Positions 1 through 8,164 of a DNA stretch of 64,000 bases are shown here, piece after piece. Under the pieces are notes generated by a model, which had not been told where the DNA came from, searched no databases, and saw only the letters and a list, made by a program, of their open reading frames with translations. The position numbers were made by a program, and so were the translations under genes. Origin of the DNA: Labia minor (taxonomy: Eukaryota > Arthropoda > Insecta > Dermaptera > Spongiphoridae); NCBI GenBank assembly GCA_963082975.1, contig OY720345.1:75175034-75239033 (forward strand), in the 5' to 3' direction. Numbering within the stretch: the first letter of the stretch is position 1; each line of letters begins with the position of its first letter.

Positions 1-213
1 ATTGCTATAAATCAAAATTAGCTGCATTTATTATATTAATTTTGTACCAATTGGCAAATCATTTTATTTTCTAATATTCGGTTTTTTCTGATTTTTATTC
101 CATTGGATCAGAGATTATTGAAAATGATCATATTTCGTAAATAATCTTCAAGTCATACTTAAAATAATTCTTATAAAGTCTTAAAACATAAATGTAACTA
201 ATATAAAAAATTT
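1..213. other. AT-rich flank, no gene seen
   Basis: Low-complexity AT-rich DNA at the window edge. I see no exon-like or repeat-family sequence before the family-A repeat that follows. Confidence 0.5.
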
Positions 214-988
214 GGTGTGAAAACAGAACCGAACGACGATTTGAAATAAATTAATTTCTAAACAACATTATATATATATATAAAGTTCCAAAAAAAATAT
301 TTTTAAAACTTGAATTAAAATAACCAAATTAAATTATCTTGATTTTTATTTTTAGTTTAATTACTCAATTATTAATTACTACTCTTTAAGTGAAATATTT
401 TCCGACAATGAATATAAAATTAATACTTTGTAAACTACCACATCCGGTTTTTGGAAATACACTTAAAGTTGATAAATTCATGCTATTGATGCATTAACTA
501 AATATACCAAATTTTATCAAAATTTGTTGAGCCTTTCAAGCTAAACACTTCTATACGGACACACAATGGATAGACGGACGGACGGACAGATATGCTAAAA
601 ATACTTTTTTCTGTGAACAAATTGCATGATTCGTGGAGATATGTAAAAAATCTATATTACTTATGTGAAATTTGGTGTGAAAATAACACTTCCCTTCCTA
701 TCGTCGATCGGTAATACTACCACTTCCGGGTTCCGGATATACACCAAAAGTTGATCAATTCAGCATACTGATGCATTAAGTAAATATACCAAATTTTATC
801 AAAATCCGTTGAGCCCTTCAAACTGTACATGTCTATACGGACATACAATGGACAGACAAACAGACATTATGCTAAAAATACATTTTTTATGTTAAGAAAA
901 TGCATAATTCGTGGAGATTTGTAAAAATCTCCACATGTGAAATTTGGTGTGAAAACAATACCTCCCTTACTATCGTCGATCAGTAAAA
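214..988 (+). repeat. Repeat family A, copy with two internal modules
   Basis: Begins with a decayed version of the family terminus (GAACCGAACGACGA) followed by the family leader TTTGAAATAAATTAATTTC. It ends near TATCGTCGATCAGTAAAAAT. The core (CTTCCGG or CATCCGG, ACCAAATTTTATCAAAA, a GGAC tract, then ATGCTAAAAATAC) occurs twice in tandem, at about 440-690 and 715-985. No open reading frame of note. The 5' hairpin seen in other copies is missing. Other copies are at 1521, 4517, 12018 and 13922, with a partial one near 37120. The family name is unknown to me. Confidence 0.75.
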
Positions 989-1116
989 ATTTAATTAAAT
1001 TAAGTCTTAACAATTAATTTTTTTTTAAATTACTTTTAAAAATCTAAATTTTAACTCTTGCAGAATTAATTATTTATTTTATATTAATATCCGTTTCTAT
1101 TTTTATAAATCAACAT

Positions 1117-1151
<35 letters not shown>

Positions 1152-1520
1152 TTTTATGAATTAAATTTCCCCGTCCTTATTATAACTTTTTAATTATTAA
1201 ACTTATTTTGTATTAATTAAAATTATATATATAGATAGATAGATAGAATTCCCCAGAAGCACATAAATGATTACACTGATAAAAACCGAGCTTTTTAACT
1301 GTTTCAGTGACTTCCGAGGGAGGAATGGGGAAATATTAGAATCATTAGTTTTTAGAACACAGATTACATGTATCTTTTGGTATATAATATTATAACAGAC
1401 TAGACATACTAAAGCACATAAAAATATAAAAAATAGAATTTGCAATCAACCATCCAAACAAATTTGTAATCAGAAGTTCACTTTTTAGGATCCAAAAGGG
1501 TCAATCACTTTATAAGCAAA
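989..1520. other. AT-rich spacer with TA and GATA simple repeats
   Basis: A (TA)n run lies at about 1119-1147 and a short ATAGATAGATAG tract near 1230. The small minus-strand frame here has no recognisable family and poor coding character. No gene supported. Confidence 0.5.
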
Positions 1521-2180
1521 ATAAGTTGACCTGTGGCCAGGTCTGAACCGACCGACAGTTTGAAATAAATTAATTTCCAGCTACAGAAACAATTTCAAAT
1601 AATTTTAATATATCTATTAATGTAATAAAAAACAGATATGGATATAACATAAATATTTTTAATTTTATTTTATTTATAATATATATGTAAGACCAGGCTG
1701 TGACGTCATATAATTTTAAATTAAGAAAAATAATTTTAAATTAAGACAAATAATTTTAAATTAAGAAAAAAACTAATAAAGATGATTTTTCTCGAATATA
1801 AAACCAATACAAAGTGAATGATTCGTGATAATATGTAAAAAATCTCCTCATATGAAATTTGGTGTGAAAATAACCCTTTCCTTCCTATCGTCGATCGCTA
1901 ATACTACCACTTCCGGTTTCCGGATTTGCACCAAAAGTTGATCAATTCATCCTACTGATGCATTAAGTAAATATACCAAATTTCATCAAAATCCGTTGAG
2001 CCGTTCAGGCTGTACACATCTATACGGACGGACAGACGGACGGACGGACGGACAGACATCATGCTAAAAATACTTTTTTCTGTTTAGAAAATGCATGATT
2101 CGTGGAGATATGTAAAAATCTCCACATGTGAAATTGGGTGTAAAAACAATACCTCCCTTACTATCGTCGGTCGGTAAAAA
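1521..2180 (+). repeat. Repeat family A, near-complete copy
   Basis: The 5' end carries a perfect hairpin, GACCTG-TGGC-CAGGTC (1528-1543). Next comes ACCGACCGAC (1547-1556), which is the exact reverse complement of GTCGGTCGGT at 2166-2175 near the 3' end; an A run follows. Internal marks are a GACGTCA site, the core CCACTTCCGG (about 1910), ACCAAATTTCATCAAAA (about 1976), a GGAC/AGAC tract (about 2030-2058) and ATGCTAAAAATAC. It is non-coding. The ends behave like inverted termini or a closing RNA stem. Confidence 0.8.
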
Positions 2181-3079
2181 TATTTCCACAAACTTTTCTA
2201 AAGACCAACTTCCAAAACTATTTCTAATTTATACTTGAATAAGTCATATAAATATTATAAAAATACATACTTACTACTACTACTAAAGATGTATCTTTAA
2301 TAATTTCAAATACTTCTTCGAATAAATAAATAAAAGTTTTATATATAATAGTTTTATATAATAAAAGATACTAACATTAATTCAAGTTCTTTAATTTTAA
2401 TTTGGTATTAATTAAATTAATTGTAAAATTTTATTATAATCTGATATCATAAAATAAGTAGTGTGATGGACCAACATCAATTTATTATTATTGAAAATAT
2501 TGACGAAATAGACACATTTTTTGGCATTGGGAGCCCTCCAATAAGGTCGATACTCTCAGATTGTCCCGTTGTCCACATTTGGAACATCGCCAGGATGATT
2601 CGAGGTTAATGTCCCTCATAAGTATTTATTATCAAATAATTTCCCATATACTCATCATATTTTCATTCGCTTTTCTATTTGTATCTTCTATCTCAAGAAT
2701 TTTGTTGATGTCAAAACAAAAACTTATTTGTTTATAACTTTTCTATCTACTATAGAATCAACAAAAAAAAAACACAAAGTTTGAATTTATTTTTTGCTAC
2801 ATTAAATTATTTAAAAAATGAAAAAATAAATAAATATGACATTGATATTTTGAATTAAGATTTAAAATAATATAAATTTTATATAAAAATACATTAATGT
2901 GTGAATATTCTTATTTTAAATGAAACATATGATATCGATTTTAAAAAAAATAAGTAGAGAATTATTTATTAGCATTATTTAAATAATAAAATATTAAAAG
3001 TATTTTTGTTTTTTGGGAAAATTTATCACAGTATTAAACTAAAAAATCTGAATCAATATAGATCACATCATATTATATG

Positions 3080-3123
<44 letters not shown>

Positions 3124-3325
3124 TTATGTATATATTGTATATATTTATATATTATATATATATTATGTATATATTGTATATATTTATTTATTATCTCACG
3201 TTCAATTATGAGATTTTTAAGCGCCCCTTACGCCATTTTCAAAAGAATTTATTTAGGAGACCTCGGATTGTCGTCAGGAGCAGACGTATTTCAGTGGTAG
3301 TGTTAGTGCCAAAGATTCTTTAGAG
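2181..3325. other. AT-rich stretch with TA microsatellite
   Basis: Mostly low-complexity AT. A (TA)n run lies at about 3081-3120. The plus-strand frame beginning 3126 is a translation of TA-rich repeat and is not a gene. One short coding-like relic (2497-2619, minus) is listed separately. Confidence 0.5.
2497..2619 (-). pseudogene. Possible ISXO2-like transposase N-terminal relic
   Basis: The minus strand reads WRCSKCGQRDNLRVSTLLEG and continues to a second Cys pair (C-x3-C). This resembles the 'WRC..C...RSIR.GSFFE.S' zinc-binding segment at the start of invertebrate ISXO2-like transposases. Only about 40 residues can be read, with no recognisable catalytic part nearby. It is a fragment if the assignment is right. 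The match is from recalled family pattern only and the segment is short, so it may be chance. Confidence 0.3.
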
Positions 3326-3575
3326 CAGGGGTCGGCAACCAGGTGTCCGCGAAGCCATTTTCAAGTGCCCGCATTCAAATGTTTTGGCGATCAGGCTCTT
3401 AAACATTTTCGACTTTTTTCAATACGGTCCTAAAAAAAGGTAAAATGCTTTTGCGATCAGGCTCTTAAACATTTTCGACTTTTTTCAATACGGTCCTAAA
3501 AAAAAAAAGGTAAAATGCTTTTGCGATCAGGCTTTTTAATATGGCTCTAAGTATCACCAACTGTGCCCACCCCTG
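3326..3575 (+). mobile_element. hAT-type MITE (CAGGGG...CCCCTG ends)
   Basis: Starts CAGGGGTCGGCAACC and ends GTGCCCACCCCTG, typical hAT-like short inverted termini. Inside, a unit of about 74 bp (AGGCTCTTAAACATTTTCGA, then a T run, CAATACGGTCCTA, an A run and GGTAAAATGCTTTTG) is repeated two to three times. The same unit occurs in the MITE at 25668 and, more diverged, at 56136. No clean 8-bp target duplication could be confirmed here. No coding capacity. Confidence 0.7.
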
Positions 3576-4516
3576 TTATATTATTTCAGAAATGTGCCCG
3601 ACTATAGATCTTCGGAACACAGTATGTCCAGAATAACTCACCTAATATCCCAACACTTGGTCACTCAGACCCAAAAAAAATTCTCTCCTAAAAACTTGTC
3701 TTGAAAATAGCACCAAAATGGGCACCAAATCTAACAATTGAACGTAAAAATAACCCGGAAATATTTTTTTATAATAATAAAACCCTAAGAGAAACCTATA
3801 CCAACATATATATATATATATATATATATAATTCACTATATTTATATAGATTTTTATTTAAATTTAATATTTTATTAAATCCATATACGTTATGACACCA
3901 CTTATTTACCATATAATAGATTAATTATTAAGATTGATTACTCAATTGACTTTGTTTATTTTAACAATATAATAATAGTCAAAATAGGCATGAAAAACAA
4001 ACTCATGAGTAATGAGTTCCAAAAAGGAATTTTCATAAATAAAGATCAGAAGCTCTTAACATAACAGCCACACAAAGAATAGAAAATCACTAAGAAGACT
4101 CACTGAACTCGGAAGCGACATGGACCATTCAAAAACATCTAAAGCAAATGGATGTTGGATTTTTACAATGATGCTTGGATTTCTAGAGGAAAGGAATCTG
4201 GCCTGGCATTAGAGATGAGAGACCAATTAAATTAACTTTAGTAAAAAAAAAAAAATCGATCAAAACTTTCCCATTTAACAAGTTCTTTGATAACCATAAG
4301 TATATTTAATTTTCAATTAGAAATTAATAATTTTTAACGTTGAATAAATATTTTCCTAGATTCAAGTATCATATATAAAATATTTTAGAAATAAAATTAA
4401 ATAGCATCAAAAAAAAATCAAAAGCATTAAAAATTCTTTAATTCTCATTAAAATTAAACTAATATATATATATATATACTAATATAGAAATTATTTACTA
4501 GCTAACTATAAAACCA
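3576..4516. other. AT-rich spacer
   Basis: Contains (TA)n near 3807-3830 and 4462-4478. The two overlapping small frames across 3642-3895 run through this repeat and are not supported as genes. Nothing else recognised. Confidence 0.5.
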
Positions 4517-5008
4517 GTTGAGCTGTGGCCAGGCACAGAACCGACCGACGATTTGAAATAAATTAATTTCCAAACAACATTATATATATATAAAGTGTAA
4601 AAAAAATATTTTTAACATTTGAATTAAAATGACTAAATTATATTATCTTGGTTTTTATTTTTGGTTTAATTACTCAATTATTAATAACTACATTAAATGA
4701 AATATTTTCCGACAATGAATATAAAATTAATACTTTGTAAACTACCACTTCCGGTTTTCAGAAATACACTTAAAGTTGATAAATTCATGCTACTGATGCA
4801 TTAACTAAATATACCAAATTTTATCAAAATCTGTTGAGCCTTTCAAGCTATACACTTCTAAACGGACACACAATGGACAGACGGACGGACGGACAGATAT
4901 CATGCTAAAAATACTTTTTTCTGTGAACAAATTCGTGATGATATGTAAAAATTCTCCTCATGTGAAATTTGGTGTGAAAATAACCCTTCCCTTCGATCGG
5001 TACAAAAA
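4517..5008 (+). repeat. Repeat family A copy (single module)
   Basis: The 5' end is GAGCTGTGGCCAGGC followed by GAACCGACCGACGATTTG. The core CCACTTCCGG, ACCAAATTTTATCAAAAT and a GGAC tract follow, and the copy ends TTCGATCGGTAC. It resembles the 214-988 copy more than the 1521 copy in its leader (AACAACATTATATATATA). The 3' terminus is partly eroded. Confidence 0.7.
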
Positions 5009-5869
5009 ACATTTATAAAGATTTATTTTAAAAAATTAATTATTATTAATATTATAATATTATTATAATTATTCTAAATTTTCTATTTTCTTAAAATTAA
5101 ATCATTTATGTCAAATAAATTTAAAATAAATTTAGCAAAAGAAATTTGTGATGTTCTACTATACTACTATTACTACTACTACTCTACTATACAATCTATT
5201 ATCTAATTTCTTTCTTATATTAGGAAATAGAATCAGGAATTAATGACCAACAAGTAGCGAATCGATGTAACCGTTCGATATTTGCTGTTCACCTCAACTT
5301 AAGCGCAACAAGGCGCGAAGGGCAAGCAACTCTTCGGGTGAGGTCGATACTTGTGCTTGGTCACCCCATTTCCATACAACCCTAATTGAATTTATTAATG
5401 ACTGATTGGACACCTAAGAATAATTTAATTGAAAAATCCAACTAAATGGAATTTCATGGTTGGTTTCTTTTAAATAAATCCTGGAAAATATTATTCATTG
5501 TTAATTGAAATAACACCAATAAATAATTAAAAAAAGGGGTTTTAACAGCCCAAAGTAAATTAGAAAATTTAATATCGGGAAAAATATTAGATTTCAAATT
5601 TGAAATGAATGAATATTTTTAAGAAAAATAATTTAAATAATCATATTGTTTTAAGAATTGATAGTCATCAAAATATCAAATTTTTCCTCATATATATACG
5701 AGTATATATATTCATTATATTGTAAAACTTATTTAGATCCAGCCCCCGCTCTAGCATATACGGCGACCCGTGCAATAGAATAAATTGGCTCCTCTATATT
5801 CGTAAAATTTATTAAATTCATAACCAAATTACCGCCCATTATATTTCCAAATGCTCGCTTTGTCGCCCT
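5009..5869. other. AT-rich spacer with a less AT-rich block
   Basis: At 5245-5390 there is an island of ordinary composition (includes GCAACAAGGCGCGAAGG) with no readable family on either strand. It may be an old repeat or a regulatory element. The rest is low-complexity AT. Confidence 0.4.
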
Positions 5870-6188
5870 CTATAGTCGAGGAGGTAAGAGTTGGTGCATG
5901 AGGGGTGGTGGCCAGGAGAGGCGGGGCTACCTAGAGTGATTTCCCCTCCACTCTTCTACTCTCTCAAACGTTCCGGGTGATAAAAATGTAATTTTGACAA
6001 AGATTTTCATTTTATTTATTTTTTTTTTGAATTAGACATCTCATTAGTTGAGATTCACCCACCTCTTACAATATTTATCGATGTTAGGTTAGGTTAGTTT
6101 TTGTAGGAACTTGTAGGAGCAAGCGCAAGAACTACTTGGCCGAGGGTGGGGTCGGCTCATGCACCAACTCTTACCTCCTCGACTATAG
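5870..6188. mobile_element. MITE with 27-bp perfect terminal inverted repeats
   Basis: The left end at 5876-5902 (TCGAGGAGGTAAGAGTTGGT then GCATGAG) is the exact reverse complement of 6156-6182. Both are flanked by CTATAG (5870-5875 and 6183-6188). That hexamer is a palindrome, so it may be a target duplication or part of the terminus; a TA duplication is also possible. The interior is non-coding and includes GTTAGGTTAGGTTAG at about 6084-6098, a short telomere-like (TTAGG)n run. The superfamily cannot be fixed without a transposase. Confidence 0.8.
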
Positions 6189-6535
6189 AACGGACCCTAT
6201 TAGATCTCAACGGATTTCTTCAAGGTGGTAAAAACCAAATATCTTCTTTAGCTAAATTGTTTTATAATTTAGATTTCAAATGTTTTTCATTTGAATAAAT
6301 AAATGTTGGAGATAAAATTTAGTTTTAGAATAAAATTAAAAATAAAACAGAACACACCCCATTATGAGTTTATAATTTAAACTTTAGATATTTTCATATT
6401 GAATCAAATTTTAATAGAACTACAATTAAGTAACATATAAAAAAATTATAATTTTACTTTGTTGTCCGTAGAAATATATTTTTCAACAATTTTTACAAAA
6501 TACCTTTAAATTAATTGAAGAATTTCTCTTTTAAG
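6189..6535. other. AT-rich spacer
   Basis: Low-complexity AT-rich DNA between two transposons; no feature recognised. Confidence 0.5.
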
Positions 6536-7034
6536 TACGAGGACAGGTCAATAAGTCTGTAACTTTTTTAATTTCCTGTCTCTTAAATGAAATGGCAATA
6601 TTGCTCCTGTCAGCAGGCAACTATCAGTTGACTTTTGTCGGAATTGGAACCAGCTAGGTCTTTTAGTTTTTGTTTGTCATCCATTAAGAGAAGTGATTTG
6701 AGAAGAAAATAGAAAAAATGTGTATTTCGTGTGCTCATTAAGCATTATATTATGAGAAAAAAAAAATAAGTTTCGTAACCGCGGATGAAACGTGAATCCA
6801 CCACAACACACCAGACACCAAATAACAGTCAAATCAGTGGGTTTCTCGGGGTGAATCGGCACCAAAGATGTCCTCGACATATCTTATTTTTTGGAAGGGA
6901 TAAAATAATTGGACAATCGTTGGACGAAGTGTATAGAGCTCAAAGGAGACTAGCTTGAAAAATAAAATAATATTTTTTATTCAAAAACCTGTGTTTCATT
7001 CAAAAAGGTACGAACTTATGGACCAGTCCTTTTA
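6536..7034 (+). mobile_element. Internally deleted, decayed mariner element
   Basis: TA dinucleotides at 6536-6537 and 7033-7034 flank imperfect inverted termini (GGACAGGTCAATAAGT on the left; ACTTATGGACCAGTCC on the right). The plus strand retains scattered mariner transposase pieces. One reads like an N-terminal 'FRVLIKHY' segment with a stop. Another reads IHHNTPDTK-stop-QSNQWVS and GESAPK, corresponding to the segment around the first catalytic Asp. A third reads WTKCIELKGD near the C-terminus, followed by stops. The centre of the transposase, including the later catalytic residues, is missing, so the copy cannot encode transposase. Confidence 0.85.
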
Positions 7035-7230
7035 ATATATACAATATAAAGAGAAATTCTTATCTATTTAAATGATTTATTTTAATTTATTATACTTATT
7101 ATACTTAATTATATATTTATATATAAATTAATGAAGAAAATTATCTGACCATTTAATTAATTTATATATATATAGAAAAGTAGTAGTTGATTATAAAAAA
7201 AACTTATTTTATATTTTATATTTATAAGTA
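7035..7230. other. AT-rich flank of the LINE
   Basis: TA-rich DNA. It includes AAATTATCTGACCATTTAAT (about 7139), which recurs downstream of the LINE near 11681. Confidence 0.4.
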
Positions 7231-7246
7231 ATTATGTACTATATAT
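7231..7246. repeat. Target-site duplication, left copy
   Basis: ATTATGTACTATATAT is repeated exactly at 11429-11444 on the other side of the LINE. The first bases of the right copy merge with the ATT tail, so the true duplication is 14-16 bp. Confidence 0.9.
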
Positions 7247-7381
7247 GGAGTCGAGTGCGAGAGTCCAAGCTGAACGGACGCATTTCGAGAGAGCTGCCGA
7301 AACTTATAGTGGGGACATCTGCTTATCTTTTCTCACTTTGTCAGGTAGGAGACTCATTTATATAATATTTTGAGGAAAATA

Positions 7382-8161
7382 ATGGAAAAAACCGAATTAT
7401 TGAATTTCTTAAGAGAGTGGAAGGATGATATTAAAAATATAATAAAAAAGAATAATGAACATCTTGAAACTAAGTTATTCTCTTTGGTAGAACAAAAATT
7501 CGAAACGTTTGAAAAAAGATTAGTCGAACTTGAACAAAGAATGAGGAAAATGGAACATGAAAATAAATTAAAAAACATTATATTACATGGGCTGGATGAA
7601 GACGAGGAACATCCTGGCGAACTGGAGGATAAGGTGATATCAATCGTTAAAGAAAAAACCAATAATGAGATTAATATTGAACATATTAATATTATAAAGC
7701 GCATAGGACGCCCCTCAGAAAATAAAACAAGACCAGTTCTAATATCCATGCTGTCTTTGAGAAATAAAAAAATTATCCTCAGAAATAATAAAAAATTTAA
7801 AAATTCGAAGTATTACATTACTGATGATTTTCCCAAAGATGTATTGGCTAGAAGGAAAGAATTAATTCCTAAATTAATAAAGGCAAGGAAGGAAGGCAAA
7901 TTTGCCATATTAAAATACGATCAACTTATTATAGAAAAATTTGATAATGAATCGAATAAAAATAGAAATATTAAAAAAAGAGCATTAAGAAATTCTCCTG
8001 AAAATTCTAAAAATAGTTCAACTTATGATAAATTGAATGATAAAATAGAGAATAAAGAAAAAAGAATTAGACTAAATGAAGGCAAAATAACATCATTTTA
8101 TAATAAAATAGAGAAATGTGATGGGTCCCAAAAGCCTGACGAGAGTGATGACGATGAATAG
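7382..8161 (+). CDS. LINE ORF1 protein (coiled coil, RNA-binding-like)
   Basis: A 259-aa protein from the ATG at 7382; an upstream in-frame TTG at 7370 is not a credible start. Residues of about 15-70 are heptad-rich and acidic/basic (EQKFETFEKRLVELEQRM), a probable trimerising coiled coil. The next segment (IILHGLDEDE..., IKRIGRP, RPVLISM) resembles the RRM-like and C-terminal domains of L1-type ORF1 proteins, which bind element RNA and act as nucleic-acid chaperones. The tail is Lys/Asn-rich and ends in Asp/Glu. Codon use is AT-rich like the surroundings. The TAG stop is in the same frame as ORF2, with only GAA between TAG and the ORF2 ATG. Confidence 0.85.
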   Translation: MEKTELLNFLREWKDDIKNIIKKNNEHLETKLFSLVEQKFETFEKRLVELEQRMRKMEHENKLKNIILHGLDEDEEHPGELEDKVISIVKEKTNNEINIEHINIIKRIGRPSENKTRPVLISMLSLRNKKIILRNNKKFKNSKYYITDDFPKDVLARRKELIPKLIKARKEGKFAILKYDQLIIEKFDNESNKNRNIKKRALRNSPENSKNSSTYDKLNDKIENKEKRIRLNEGKITSFYNKIEKCDGSQKPDESDDDE

Positions 8162-8164
8162 GAA

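Noticed and set aside
2030-2058. GGAC/AGAC tracts as stand-alone microsatellites or CRISPR-like repeats
   Set aside because: They occur at a fixed position within every family-A copy, so they are part of the element; there are no spacers.
1521-2180. Hammerhead-type ribozyme at the repeat termini
   Set aside because: The stems and a GAAA are present, but the required CUGANGA core is not in the right place in families A, B or C.
3126-3323. 65-aa plus-strand frame
   Set aside because: It starts in a (TA)n microsatellite and has Tyr/Ile repeat composition; no family and no splice context.
6677-6880. 67-aa minus-strand frame
   Set aside because: It is the antisense of the mariner transposase relic, whose sense strand gives recognisable transposase segments.
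7354-7749. 131-aa minus-strand frame (Ser-rich)
   Set aside because: Antisense shadow of LINE ORF1.
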